64,000 bases of DNA from positions 310,001-374,000 of the forward strand of contig NZ_PEIG01000003.1 in the NCBI RefSeq assembly GCF_002749975.1. Reading direction: 5' to 3'. A program made the position numbers and the translations under genes. Below the pieces are notes generated by a model. The model was not told where the DNA came from. It did not search any database and worked only from the letters and a program-made list of their open reading frames with translations. Positions 23,967 to 33,387 of the stretch are shown here, piece by piece (the first letter of the stretch is position 1; every line of letters begins with the position of its first letter). The DNA is from Gloeocapsopsis sp. IPPAS B-1203. GTDB lineage: Bacteria > Cyanobacteriota > Cyanobacteriia > Cyanobacteriales > Chroococcidiopsidaceae.

Positions 23967-24929
23967 ATGTACAAGTTCCTCCTAAGCATTCTACTGTTCT
24001 GCTGTTTTACATCCGCTTGCGATCGCACTCCTAATCCTCTTATCCAAAGCACTAATACATCCTGTCAAGAGATCCAGCACGAATTTGGTCAAACACAAAT
24101 TTGTGAAACTCCCCAGCGCGTTGTCGCCCTCGATCCGCGATCGCTTGACTTATTACTTTCTCTCGACGTTCAACCCATAGGCTATGCTGAAGATGCCAGA
24201 GTTTTACTCAAAACTCCGCAATTTGGGGCGACGATTGATGTTAAATATTTGGGCGATCGCATTACGACTAATCCTGTATACGTGGGGACTTGGCAAGCAC
24301 CATCACAAGAATCGGTATTAAAACTCAAACCCGATTTAATTCTGTTAGGGTACGGCGGCGAACAATCGCTGTACATGAATTTTTCCCAGATTGCCCCAAC
24401 ACTACCTTTATCGCAAAGCGATCGCCACTGGCAAGAAGATTTACTAACGCTTAGTCGAGTTATGAATCGCGCACAACAGGCGCAACAAGTGATTCAAAAC
24501 CACAATCAGCGAATTGCAGACACGAGAGCAAAACTGAAGGCTGTCGCAAAACAACAGCTATTACTGTTATCAATCTCAGGATTGGACAGTATTGAAGTCT
24601 TTACCGAAGAAACTTTTGCCGGTAATCTCCTCACAGAACTAGGGTTTGAATTAGTAGTTCCCCCACTACCTGTGCGCTATGGTGCAATACCAATTTCTCT
24701 AGAAATCTTACCACAGCTAGATGCAGACATTGTCATTGTGATGGCGAGTGGAGATAGTACAGTTTCACAGATCCAAAAACTTTGGGAACAAAGCCCCGTG
24801 TTGCGATCGCTTCCGGTTTATCAAGCAAATCAAGTACATTTTGTTGACTATCATCTTTGGAGTCGAATCACAGGACCAATTGCCACTGAGTTGATTACTA
24901 AGCAACTCCAGCAAATATTAAGTATATAA
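23967..24929 (+). CDS. FecB-type iron-siderophore ABC transporter substrate-binding lipoprotein
   Basis: A 320-residue lipoprotein from ATG 23967, which gives a short signal peptide (YKFLLSILLFCCFTSAC, lipobox TSAC). TTG 23940 would overlap the receptor stop and add nine residues. Core: CQEIQHEFGQTQICETPQRV, LLLSLDVQPIGYAED, VKYLGDRITTNPVYVGTWQA, LEILPQLDADIVIVMASGD, VHFVDYHLWSRITGPIATEL. Closest to the broken copy at 1585. Partner of the split receptor just upstream; it appears intact itself. It converges with the CPBP gene with a 9-bp gap. Confidence 0.92.
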   Translation: MYKFLLSILLFCCFTSACDRTPNPLIQSTNTSCQEIQHEFGQTQICETPQRVVALDPRSLDLLLSLDVQPIGYAEDARVLLKTPQFGATIDVKYLGDRITTNPVYVGTWQAPSQESVLKLKPDLILLGYGGEQSLYMNFSQIAPTLPLSQSDRHWQEDLLTLSRVMNRAQQAQQVIQNHNQRIADTRAKLKAVAKQQLLLLSISGLDSIEVFTEETFAGNLLTELGFELVVPPLPVRYGAIPISLEILPQLDADIVIVMASGDSTVSQIQKLWEQSPVLRSLPVYQANQVHFVDYHLWSRITGPIATELITKQLQQILSI

Positions 24930-24938
24930 TCGCGTTAC

Positions 24939-25523
24939 TTACCGCGAGTGTTCCCACTTCCAAAAGTAGCTAGAAAATAAATTTGTGATGACGTGCGCCA
25001 CAATTGGTACTAGTAAGTTACCTGTATACAAAGCACTACACCCTAGCAAGAATCCTACCGCTGTTGCCCAAATAACATAAGGCCATTGCTCAGTTCCACT
25101 AAGGTGAAGAACGCCAAAACAAAGGCTTGATACAATCACCGCAGCTAGATTCAAACCGAATGCGGGTAGCATGACACCACGAAACAACAATTCTTCGCTG
25201 AGTCCTGGAAGTAGCCCTACCCAAATTAAATCAGCCCAGTTTAAAGGCTTGAGAACCAATTCCAGGTAAAAATTGGCACTACGGCGATATGCTGACCAAA
25301 TGCGGTAAACTACCCAACTTGCGATCGCAATTGTTAACGCGACAGCAAACCCCTTCAGCAAAGCTGTTATGGTAAATTGCACAGGTAGTAAAGCAAAATT
25401 ACCAAATTGCAGCCATAGCTTAGAAACAATTAATAACAACAACGCGGTGACACCCATAGCAATTAAGATCTGGGTACGCGACAAGGGCTGAATGTTCGGG
25501 TCAAAATTTTGTTTTTCGGTCAC
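24939..25523 (-). CDS. CPBP family intramembrane metalloprotease
   Basis: A 194-residue membrane protein of the CAAX protease/bacteriocin-processing (Abi, Rce1-like) family. The glutamate pair and arginine of motif 1 are in LLPGLSEELLFRGVMLPAFG, and motif 2 is FGVLHL with the catalytic His; a later VAHVITNLF supplies motif 4. About five or six hydrophobic segments start at residue 17. Family length is usually 180-280, so it is complete. Its substrate is unknown. It is 39 bp after the DUF3326 gene on the same strand and may be co-transcribed. Confidence 0.88.
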   Translation of the reverse strand: MTEKQNFDPNIQPLSRTQILIAMGVTALLLLIVSKLWLQFGNFALLPVQFTITALLKGFAVALTIAIASWVVYRIWSAYRRSANFYLELVLKPLNWADLIWVGLLPGLSEELLFRGVMLPAFGLNLAAVIVSSLCFGVLHLSGTEQWPYVIWATAVGFLLGCSALYTGNLLVPIVAHVITNLFSSYFWKWEHSR

Positions 25524-25562
25524 TGTCTTAAAGGGCGAAGGCTTGTACCTGACATCGTTATG

Positions 25563-26624
25563 TTATGTCGATAAGTGATACATCGATGAAATAACAGGGC
25601 TAAGTGCAGTAGATGCAATTCCTGCTTTGTGAGTTGCTAAAATACCTATTGCTTCTAGGTAAGAGTTTACACATATTGTTTTCAATCCTAAAGGTTCTGG
25701 AGGAACATAAAGTTGTGTTTGATTTTCTTGTACTGTAACGATTTGCACCTTTGATTGACTAAGACTTAAAACTGCGCTACCACCACAAGCAGTTGCAGGA
25801 ATAATCACAGCGTCAACTTGATTTACCCAAATGTCATGTGGCGCCGATTGATGTTGTGACGTAACGAACTGTGGGGCGCGGCTTAAGCCTACAAGTACAC
25901 TAGGTAAGAAGGTATAGCCAATTTCTTCTGCAGCAGAACGTGGTGAGATATCAGGATCGAGGGGTAGCGGTAACAAAGCGGGTGCATGGGCACAAGGAAC
26001 CTGAAATTCTCGGACAATTAAGTGGCTAATGACAGCTTCGGCACCCGCAAGCGGGTCAATACCTTTGCCGTGACGATATTGTTGTAGTGCAGGACTGTCC
26101 ATATCATCAGGAAAACGGGCAACAACAGCGATCGCGTCTACTCTTGCTTTGCTAATTAAAGTCTCTGCTGCACGCAGTAAAGTTCCCGAGTTTTGAATCG
26201 TACCCCAACTTGTCCCTGAATCTGAAGTACGTAATTCTACGTTTATTGGCGTATCAGTAACAACATAATCGAGTAAATTGAGTCCAAGAGTAGCACGGGT
26301 TGCATCTGCAGCTTGAAGTTGTCGTAGTTGTAGATCTGGCTCAATACCTTGGTCTAAGATTAAACCGATACGGTTTTGATGCACCGGACGCAAACCCCAG
26401 TATCCTGCAGCAAATTGATCGAGTCCATAGCCTTCTACATAGAAAGCATTAGGCAAAGACCAGTATAGTTGTGCGCCATTGAGAACATTTGGGTGAGTAA
26501 TCAGGCGATCTGCAATTGAAGCGATCGCCCGCGCTACTGGTATAGCATCTCCGGCATATCCACCAATTGCGGCACCAATACCAGTTGGTATAATTAAGAT
26601 AACAGTGTAAGGACGCTGGTTCAC
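25563..26624 (-). CDS. DUF3326 domain-containing protein
   Basis: A 353-residue protein conserved across cyanobacteria and of unknown function. It opens YTVILIIPTGIGAAIGGYAG and contains SLPNAFYVEGYGLDQFAAGY, LGLNLLDYVVTDTPINVEL, GTSWGTIQNSGTLLRAAETL and AVISHLIVREFQVPCAHAPA. The start is GTG, 12 bp after the stop of the 58-residue gene at 26637. It forms a tight same-strand cluster with that gene and a [2Fe-2S] ferredoxin, which hints at a shared process. Confidence 0.88.
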   Translation of the reverse strand: MNQRPYTVILIIPTGIGAAIGGYAGDAIPVARAIASIADRLITHPNVLNGAQLYWSLPNAFYVEGYGLDQFAAGYWGLRPVHQNRIGLILDQGIEPDLQLRQLQAADATRATLGLNLLDYVVTDTPINVELRTSDSGTSWGTIQNSGTLLRAAETLISKARVDAIAVVARFPDDMDSPALQQYRHGKGIDPLAGAEAVISHLIVREFQVPCAHAPALLPLPLDPDISPRSAAEEIGYTFLPSVLVGLSRAPQFVTSQHQSAPHDIWVNQVDAVIIPATACGGSAVLSLSQSKVQIVTVQENQTQLYVPPEPLGLKTICVNSYLEAIGILATHKAGIASTALSPVISSMYHLST

Positions 26625-26636
26625 GCAGGTTTTGAG

Positions 26637-26813
26637 TTAATCATCTAAAGTAACAACGGCTTCGACAGTAGCTGTTTGTCGCTGGAGATCCAAAGCTGTA
26701 ATTGCCCAGCGCAGCGGTTCCCCTGATAAGCGTAATTCTGCCTCAATTACTTGAGAAAGCAGTGCTGGAGAATCGTGAAATTTGACTTCAGTGGTAATAA
26801 AATGCGTAGTCAT
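26637..26813 (-). CDS. Small conserved-looking protein, 58 residues, function unknown
   Basis: ATG 26813 opens MTTHFITTEVKFHDSPALLS, then QVIEAELRLSGEPLRWAITA and LDLQRQTATVEAVVTLDD. The composition and amphipathic pattern are those of a folded soluble protein, not chance reading, and the gene fills the gap between ferredoxin and DUF3326 genes with 12-15 bp spacers. TAAGGGTAAGTAAAA stands before the start. No family could be named. Confidence 0.75.
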   Translation of the reverse strand: MTTHFITTEVKFHDSPALLSQVIEAELRLSGEPLRWAITALDLQRQTATVEAVVTLDD

Positions 26814-26828
26814 TTTTACTTACCCTTA

Positions 26829-27155
26829 TTAACTGCGTTGAAACTGACCAAACTGTAAGTCGTACACTTCGTCTTCCTTTTCTGTCTCAATCTTTAAATT
26901 TGAGCGTGGATAGGAAACACAGAGTAAGGCGTATCCTTTTTGCTGTAGCTCAGGACTAAGACCCATACCGTCACCTTGTTCTACAGTACCTTCGACTAGT
27001 AAAGCAGCACAAGTAGTACAAACACCTGCGTTGCAAGAACTAGGCAGATCTAAACCAGCGGCACTTGCAGCACGTAAAATGATTTTGTCTTCGGGGACTT
27101 CAATTGTATGCGTTTGACCTTGGTGTTGAATTTGAACAGTATAAGTTTGAGGCAT
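26829..27155 (-). CDS. Plant-type [2Fe-2S] ferredoxin
   Basis: A 108-residue electron carrier. The cluster ligands are in SSCNAGVCTTCAALL (C-x4-C-x2-C) and in ALLCVSYP (fourth Cys). The spacing inside the first motif is C-x4-C-x2-C as in photosynthetic ferredoxins, and the ubiquitin-like fold starts YTVQIQHQGQTHTIEVPED. It is acidic at the C-terminus (ETEKEDEVYDL). The cluster of ferredoxin, a 58-residue protein and DUF3326 on one strand suggests an electron-transfer role specific to that set instead of bulk photosynthetic transport. First gene of the cluster, divergent from acnB. Confidence 0.9.
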   Translation of the reverse strand: MPQTYTVQIQHQGQTHTIEVPEDKIILRAASAAGLDLPSSCNAGVCTTCAALLVEGTVEQGDGMGLSPELQQKGYALLCVSYPRSNLKIETEKEDEVYDLQFGQFQRS

Positions 27156-27467
27156 AGACTAAAAAACCGTTTTACTAAATGCCGATTGAACTACGTAATG
27201 TCAGCCATAATTTATTACTAATAAGTCATTGTATCCTGAGCAATTAGCTATTGGCTTGTTAGGGCTGAGTAAGCCTTGCACCATAGTTAACCCATGACTT
27301 CTATAGAAAAGAAAACGCCCAGCATCTTTATTCAAGCTACCGACTTTCAGATCGTGGAGTTCAGCTAATAGCTAAAAGCTAATCACCAATCGCTTTTTTT
27401 GATAGACCGTATCATGGTCAACTGTAATTGTGGTCATGCGGCGTTAACCTTGCACTAAAAAGACAAA
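27156..27467. other. Intergenic region between divergent ferredoxin and acnB genes
   Basis: About 310 bp that must hold both promoters. A repeat-like stretch (AGCTAATAGCTAAAAGCTAATCACC) lies near 27363. No further gene was found; a 24-codon frame at 27294 has no ribosome site. Confidence 0.5.
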
Positions 27468-30101
27468 ATGCCTGATTTAATGGAGATGAGAATGCTGGAA
27501 GAATATCAGCAACACGTTGCCCAACGGCAAGCGATGGGAATTCCCCCTTTACCTTTGGACGCCCAGCAAATAGCGACTGTGTGCGAACTACTCAAAGCAC
27601 CACCAGCAGGGGAAGAGGAAACTTTATTGCATTTGTTACGCGATCGCGTTCCTCCTGGGGTCGATCCCGCAGCATATGTGAAAGCAGGATTTCTGACGGC
27701 GATCGCTAAAGGTGAAGCAACAAGCCCGTTAATTTCTCCCATCTACGCAGTTGAACTGTTAGGCACAATGATGGGTGGATACAACGTGCGATCGCTTGTT
27801 GAGTTTCTCTCTAGTGATGATGAAGCATTAGCAATTGCAGCAACAAAGGCTTTAAGTAAAACTTTGTTGGTTTATGACGCTTTTCACGATGTTGAAGAAT
27901 TAGCAAAAACAAATTCCCGCGCCCAAGAAGTTATGCAATCATGGGCAGATGCCGAATGGTTTACAGCACGATCGCCTTTAGCAGAAGCAATCACTGTCAC
28001 AGTTTTTAAAGTACCAGGCGAAACCAACACTGACGATCTTTCACCGGCTACGCACGCGACGACACGCCCTGATATTCCCTTACACGCGCTAGCAATGCTA
28101 GAGTCACGAATGCCAGATGCGTTAGATACAATCGCCCAATTAAAGCAAAAAGGACATCCTTTAGCATACGTTGGTGATGTTGTTGGTACAGGTTCCTCGC
28201 GAAAGAGTGCAATCAACTCGGTATTATGGCACATTGGGCAAGATATTCCTTACGTACCCAATAAACGTGCTGGGGGCTATGTTTTAGGAAGTGCGATCGC
28301 GCCAATTTTCTTTAACACTGCTGAAGATGCAGGGGCTTTACCAATTCAGTGCGACGTCACTCAGATGGAAACTGGTATGGTTGTCACCATTCATCCTTAC
28401 AAAGGTGAAATTACCAACGAAGCCGGAGACGTTATTTCTACCTTCAAACTGAAACCCGATACAATTACTGACGAAGTTCGTGCAGGTGGGCGTATTCCGT
28501 TACTTATTGGACGTACTCTCACCGACAAAACGCGCATGGCAATGAAATTAGAACCAAGTTCTGTGTTTATTCGTCCTCAACAACCAACAGATACAGGCAA
28601 AGGTTATACTCTCGCCCAGAAAATGGTAGGTAAAGCCTGCGGATTACCTGGCGTTCGCCCTGGAACATCGTGCGAACCGATCATGACAACAGTTGGTTCT
28701 CAAGATACCACAGGACCAATGACTCGCGACGAACTCAAAGAACTCGCCTGTCTCGGCTTCAGTGCAGATTTGGTGATGCAAAGTTTTTGTCACACTGCAG
28801 CTTATCCAAAACCTGTAGATATTAAAACCCATCACGAACTTCCTGATTTCTTCTCCTCGCGGGGTGGTGTTGCTTTACGTCCTGGAGATGGCATTATTCA
28901 CTCATGGCTAAATCGAATGCTGTTACCCGACACGGTAGGAACAGGCGGTGACTCGCATACGCGTTTTCCCTTGGGAATTTCTTTTCCTGCTGGTTCAGGA
29001 TTAGTTGCGTTTGCGGCGGCTTTGGGTGTGATGCCATTAAATATGCCAGAATCAGTTTTAGTGCGGTTCAAAGGTGAACTACAACCAGGCGTGACATTAC
29101 GCGATATCGTTAATGCGATTCCCTATGTTGCCATGCAAAAAGGGTTACTCACTGTTGCTAAAGAGAATAAGAAAAATGTTTTCTCTGGACGCATTATGGA
29201 AATCGAAGGCTTACCTGACTTAAAAGTTGAACAAGCATTTGAATTAACTGATGCGACAGCAGAACGCTCTTGTGCAGGTTGTACAGTTAAATTAAGTGTC
29301 GAAACAATCTCTGAGTATCTGCGTTCTAACATTGCGCTGATGAAGAATATGGTAGCGCGGGGTTATCAAGATGCCAGAACAATCATGCGTCGCGTTGCCA
29401 AGATGGAACAATGGCTAGCCGATCCAGTACTTATGGAAGCGGATGGAGATGCGGAGTATGCGGAAATTATTGAGATTGATCTCAACGAAATTACAGAACC
29501 AATTGTTGCCGCACCCAATGACCCCGATAATGTCAAGTTGTTATCTGAGGTTGCTAACGATCCTGTACAAGAAGTCTTTATTGGTTCTTGTATGACGAAT
29601 ATTGGTCATTACCGCGCTACAGCTAAAGTACTAGAGGGCGCAGGTTCAGTACAAACTCGATTGTGGATTTGTCCTCCTACCCGCATGGATGAAAATCAAC
29701 TGAAAGAAGAAGGCGTTTATGGCGTCTTTGGTGCAGCGGGGGCGCGAACAGAAATGCCTGGTTGTAGTTTATGTATGGGGAATCAAGCACGAGTTGCTGA
29801 TAAAACAACAGTGTTTTCTACCTCTACAAGGAACTTTAACAACCGCATGGGTAAAGATGCACGAGTTTACCTCGGTTCTGCTGAATTAGCCGCAGTTTGT
29901 GCGCTACTGGCACGAATTCCCACAGTAGAGGAATATATGAATATTGTGGCACATAAAATTCATCCATTTGCAGATAATTTGTATCGCTATCTCAACTTCG
30001 ATCAGATTGCTGGTTTTGAAGATGAAGGAAGAGTGATTCCTCTAGAAGAAATGCCCAAAATTGAGGACATTTTAGGGATTCCCGCAGGTACATTATCTTA
30101 A
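27468..30101 (+). CDS. acnB: Bifunctional aconitate hydratase 2 / 2-methylisocitrate dehydratase
   Basis: Converts citrate to isocitrate in the TCA cycle through a [4Fe-4S] cluster; 877 residues, the usual AcnB length. The domain order is that of AcnB: HEAT-like N-terminal domain ([12 protein letters not shown]...), swivelling domain (about 170-330; [39 protein letters not shown]), then the catalytic core. Cluster cysteines are in SCAGCTVKL-like [11 protein letters not shown] and in [15 protein letters not shown]. Active-site segments [11 protein letters not shown] and [20 protein letters not shown] are intact. Monocistronic; a GC hairpin follows the stop. AcnB is iron-labile in other bacteria, which fits an iron-managing organism but shows nothing on its own. 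Confidence 0.97.
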   Translation: MPDLMEMRMLEEYQQHVAQRQAMGIPPLPLDAQQIATVCELLKAPPAGEEETLLHLLRDRVPPGVDPAAYVKAGFLTAIAKGEATSPLISPIYAVELLGTMMGGYNVRSLVEFLSSDDEALAIAATKALSKTLLVYDAFHDVEELAKTNSRAQEVMQSWADAEWFTARSPLAEAITVTVFKVPGETNTDDLSPATHATTRPDIPLHALAMLESRMPDALDTIAQLKQKGHPLAYVGDVVGTGSSRKSAINSVLWHIGQDIPYVPNKRAGGYVLGSAIAPIFFNTAEDAGALPIQCDVTQMETGMVVTIHPYKGEITNEAGDVISTFKLKPDTITDEVRAGGRIPLLIGRTLTDKTRMAMKLEPSSVFIRPQQPTDTGKGYTLAQKMVGKACGLPGVRPGTSCEPIMTTVGSQDTTGPMTRDELKELACLGFSADLVMQSFCHTAAYPKPVDIKTHHELPDFFSSRGGVALRPGDGIIHSWLNRMLLPDTVGTGGDSHTRFPLGISFPAGSGLVAFAAALGVMPLNMPESVLVRFKGELQPGVTLRDIVNAIPYVAMQKGLLTVAKENKKNVFSGRIMEIEGLPDLKVEQAFELTDATAERSCAGCTVKLSVETISEYLRSNIALMKNMVARGYQDARTIMRRVAKMEQWLADPVLMEADGDAEYAEIIEIDLNEITEPIVAAPNDPDNVKLLSEVANDPVQEVFIGSCMTNIGHYRATAKVLEGAGSVQTRLWICPPTRMDENQLKEEGVYGVFGAAGARTEMPGCSLCMGNQARVADKTTVFSTSTRNFNNRMGKDARVYLGSAELAAVCALLARIPTVEEYMNIVAHKIHPFADNLYRYLNFDQIAGFEDEGRVIPLEEMPKIEDILGIPAGTLS

Positions 30102-30111
30102 ATAAAACTAG

Positions 30112-30128
30112 GGTGGGCATTGCCCACC
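30112..30128. terminator. Hairpin after acnB
   Basis: ggtgggca-t-tgcccacc is a perfect palindrome 11 bp after the acnB stop. No T run follows directly, so it may be an interspersed repeat acting as an mRNA 3' end. Confidence 0.45.
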
Positions 30129-30318
30129 TTCACAGCATCAGCAAAATTTTACACAGTAATTGTAATTGAGTTTTAATTAGAGACAAATCACATGGATGCA
30201 GCCTTCGTGTAGGATAGAACTCAAAGTACACAAAGAAAAGAAAAGTAAGGGAGGCTGTAGACAAGTATTTCTAAATACTATCTTGGGAAGACAAGATTTG
30301 TCTAATGATTGAAATTTT

Positions 30319-31512
30319 ATGCCTTACTTAAAAGCAAAAAAATTAACAGCTAACCTTAAAAGATTTGATAAAGAATCAAATAAAGCTAATCGTAAACTAA
30401 TATATATTGGTGGAGAAGTTCGCTTTCAATCAGAGATAGATTTAGAGAATTACATAGAATCTATTTTTCAAAAAATATTTTCAGATTTAGTTTTAATTAG
30501 ACGTCAATATACTATTAAAGCACAGCGATGCGATCTATTATGTTGTAATAAATTAAGTAAGCAACCAGTTATAATTGAACTAAAAAATGAAGAGGACAGA
30601 AATATAGTCTCTCAGCTAACTCGGTATCGTAAAGTAGTTTTGCTAAATAAACCTTTCGCAGAGCAAATAGATTATTCGTTGCCAGTAAAATTGGTAGCGA
30701 TCGCACCTACCTTCCATGAGGATAGCTATTGTGACAAAGAATCCTCTAAGTTTGAGAACGATTTTTATTTTTGGGAATTTAGCATTGAAGTTCATAATAA
30801 TTTAGGTCAATTTAAACTGCGCGAGCAAACTTATAATATTCCTTATCCTATATACGGTTTACCAAATAGCATACCTAACTCAGAGTTACGCAATCATTTA
30901 CCAGCTTTTACTTCTAATTTTTTAGGTAAACTGCCTAGAAACTATCATGATAGTTTTATAGCTTTACGAACGCTACTTATATCTCAACCTAAAATTAAGG
31001 AAATGGTTAGTAGTAGCTATAATAAATTACTATATGGTACTGGAGAAGGAGAAAGTTATAAAAAATTAGCAGAAATAACTAACACAAGCAAAGGAGTATT
31101 TTTATTTCTTTGGTTGCCTGCATGTGTTAGAACAAATATAAAAATACCAGTAGCAAGGTTTGGTTTTATTTTATTGGAAGGAAACAGTCCTTTGTCTCGA
31201 GATTCTCTGATTGAATGGGTAGTATATACAAAGAGTAACTTTGTTCTGAGAGATGAAATAAATGACGATACCAGATTGTCTTTTAATAGACATGGTATGT
31301 TGAAATACTGCGAACCTAATTTATATCTTCCACAAGCATCTGATTTTTCAAAAAATACATTCCGGCTACTTGTATATCTTTTGAAAGGAATTAAACCACC
31401 AATTGATGAGGCTACTTTAGAATGGTGGAAATCATACAAAACGCAAAATCACAATACTTTGGGATGGTATATAGACTTAGCTATTAAAACTTGGAACTAT
31501 AGAGTCAAGTAA
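30319..31512 (+). CDS. Putative NucS/DUF91-like PD-(D/E)XK nuclease
   Basis: A 397-residue protein. Residues about 40-130 look like the nuclease domain of NucS/DUF91: EVRFQSEIDLENYIESIF, RRQYTIKAQRCDLLC with the catalytic Asp, PVIIELKNEEDRN with E-x-K, and SQLTRYRKVV. The remaining 270 residues (PYPIYGLPNSIPNSELRNHL, VFLFLWLPACV, FRLLVYLLKGI) have no family I can name. The gene is markedly AT-rich compared with acnB before it and has a lower density of the GCGATCGC palindrome, which suggests recent acquisition. It could belong to a defence or repair system, but no partner gene is adjacent. Confidence 0.6.
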   Translation: MPYLKAKKLTANLKRFDKESNKANRKLIYIGGEVRFQSEIDLENYIESIFQKIFSDLVLIRRQYTIKAQRCDLLCCNKLSKQPVIIELKNEEDRNIVSQLTRYRKVVLLNKPFAEQIDYSLPVKLVAIAPTFHEDSYCDKESSKFENDFYFWEFSIEVHNNLGQFKLREQTYNIPYPIYGLPNSIPNSELRNHLPAFTSNFLGKLPRNYHDSFIALRTLLISQPKIKEMVSSSYNKLLYGTGEGESYKKLAEITNTSKGVFLFLWLPACVRTNIKIPVARFGFILLEGNSPLSRDSLIEWVVYTKSNFVLRDEINDDTRLSFNRHGMLKYCEPNLYLPQASDFSKNTFRLLVYLLKGIKPPIDEATLEWWKSYKTQNHNTLGWYIDLAIKTWNYRVK

Positions 31513-31649
31513 GCTGTTAAATTATACAACAGTATATAAATAGAGAGATCGTATACAAGTTTACTACCACAAGTGCGATCGCATTACTAAAACTTTTTAA
31601 CGTTAGCCAAACCAAAGATATTTTTTATGCATATTCATTGTTAGCTTTC

Positions 31650-31898
31650 TTAATTTGTCCAAGAAGAAACTTGCTCGTTATTAACTGATACAATGCGATC
31701 TAACCGAATCTTGGTTCCATTATACAATTGCAAAAATTCGGCTTTATTTGCCACATAAACATCTATAATTCGACCTTGTACTTTTACTAATTCACCTGAT
31801 GCATTTTGGTACACAATCTGGCATTCTTTACGCAAGGTGGCTAATGCCTCTAACTGATCGTGAAAGCCACAATCAACTGGAACATAGGCGTCCATCAT
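31650..31898 (-). CDS. Rho-binding antiterminator (Rof)-like protein
   Basis: An 82-residue protein with the Rof/YaeO pattern: MDAYVPVDCGFHDQLEALAT at the start, LRKECQIVYQ, GELVKVQGRIIDVYV and a closing NGTKIRLDRIVSVN, a small Sm-like beta fold. In enterobacteria Rof binds Rho and blocks termination. Most cyanobacteria are reported to lack Rho, so either this protein has another target (RNA or another Sm-like site) or the assignment reflects fold only. Family assignment is moderate, function unknown. Confidence 0.6.
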   Translation of the reverse strand: MMDAYVPVDCGFHDQLEALATLRKECQIVYQNASGELVKVQGRIIDVYVANKAEFLQLYNGTKIRLDRIVSVNNEQVSSWTN

Positions 31899-32052
31899 TT
31901 AGCTCTCTAGACTAGGCTGATATCTTAAATTATATTGGCAAAAACATCAGCGATCGCCTTCTATTAAACTCATCCCTTAATTCTCCTTCCTGACGATAAG
32001 ATACATTCTCAAACAAGAGGTATAGAAGCGGGTTAGTTTCTGGTCAATAATG

Positions 32053-32343
32053 CTAAACCAATTCTCGATCGAGAAAGGTTTCTGTCTCTTCTTGTTTGTC
32101 TCTAATGTAGCTAAATACTCTTGCTGTAAACAGTGCATAAGCAATAGTCTGAGCATAGATATCTACAAAGCTATAATCTTGTTTGTTATCTGCAGTCAGT
32201 TGCAGTGTTGGCAGTAGCTCTCTTTCAGAACTTTCTAGCAGTTTATCCAAAGATTCGTCTGTCTTTTCGGCTACATAAACTTGAGATATTGCTGATTTGA
32301 TACGACGTGCAGCTTCTCTAAATTTGATGGCTAGTTCACTCAC
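32053..32343 (-). pseudogene. N-terminal scrap of a DNA methylase-type restriction enzyme
   Basis: Ninety-six residues: KFREAARRIKSAISQVYVAE, ERELLPTLQLTADNKQDYSF, VDIYAQTIAYALFTARVFSY, then IRDKQEETETFLDREL. The phrase F.DIYAQTIAYGLFAAR is characteristic of the N-terminal region of large N-6 adenine methylases/type ISP-like restriction enzymes of cyanobacteria (about 1,000 residues). Here it ends after 80 residues of match. Likely a remnant of a lost restriction-modification gene; a free-standing small protein cannot be excluded. Confidence 0.5.
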
Positions 32344-32865
32344 AGTTTCTACAAGTTTGTAAAAACTCCTTTAACAAAGGAAACCGAAGTGCTGTTTTTG
32401 ACTGCTAGTGGTTTAATTTCAATCATGTATTCAATTCTTACTCATTGCAATTTATAATTTGCCATGTGATTTCGCTGTAACCTATCTTCACTAGTGATAT
32501 GTAACAATAAACACATTAATACACCATAATCTTAGACGCAGTGTGCGAACAAAGTTACTCGTTTTTAATTGTCTGTACCTTAATTAATTGACATCTCTTT
32601 TAAAACAAAATACTTGATAGTAAATAATATAGATTGCTTTGTATCGTATTTATAAATAATAAAAATGCCCTCAGTACAATCACGGTAAAAAATAAATCAG
32701 AAAAATTGCGGAGAATTGATCTACCCTTTAAAATAGCAGCGAGGCAAAAGCAGAAAATTCACTGAAATTGGATGAATAATAGCTAAAAAATCAAAAACTG
32801 ACAAATCAATTAAGTTGCTGATTCAACTAAAGATAATGTAATTTTTTATACTTGCGGCAATTCTC
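32344..32865. other. AT-rich intergenic region
   Basis: About 520 bp, among the most AT-rich of the window and without the GCGATCGC palindrome. No gene, RNA or clear repeat was recognised. Together with the methylase scrap before it, it looks like eroded foreign DNA. Confidence 0.4.
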
Positions 32866-33387
32866 ATGATTTCAATTACAGAACGCCTCATTGTTGAAAA
32901 CCTACTATTTTTCACACTCGCTACGTCTTTTTTAATTTTCGCAGGTTGGTTGTGGCGACACGCTAAGCCTTTTAGCCTTCCTCAACCACTGCCAAACTGG
33001 TTTCAAGCTTGGTTAACAATTGTCATAGGATTGGGAGTACTACTTCCATTAGTAACAATGTTGTGGGCAGCGTCGCAAGGCGATCGCATTGTTGTGCTAG
33101 TGCTTATTTCTTATTTTGTCATGCTATGTTTGCAAATTTTATCTGAAAGCTTGACAGTAAACCGTTTTCAATCTTGTGTATGGGTGACAATTCCTTGCTT
33201 GTACTTACCCTATCGTCTTTGGCAGCTCTATAGCGGATTAATATTGATAAATAGAGAAAATGGCTCGTGGATACAAGGAATACTCATCTTTGAGATGGTT
33301 TTATGGACATTCAACTATGGCGTACACTTATCGCAAATTCCCTGGCTATTGCGCTGGGAGTCTTCTCAAAAAGAATTAAATGTCTAA
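32866..33387 (+). CDS. Small integral membrane protein, function unknown
   Basis: A 173-residue protein with about five hydrophobic segments (LLFFTLATSFLIFAGWLW; WLTIVIGLGVLLPLVTMLW; IVVLVLISYFVMLCLQILS; a segment near VTIPCLYLPYRLW; GILIFEMVLWTFNYGVHL). No family was recognised. The final eight bases overlap the start of the EamA-type transporter gene, so the two are very probably translated together and may act together. Confidence 0.7.
   Translation: MISITERLIVENLLFFTLATSFLIFAGWLWRHAKPFSLPQPLPNWFQAWLTIVIGLGVLLPLVTMLWAASQGDRIVVLVLISYFVMLCLQILSESLTVNRFQSCVWVTIPCLYLPYRLWQLYSGLILINRENGSWIQGILIFEMVLWTFNYGVHLSQIPWLLRWESSQKELNV

Noticed and set aside
27294-27368. 24-codon frame upstream of acnB
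   Set aside because: No ribosome site and no recognisable product.
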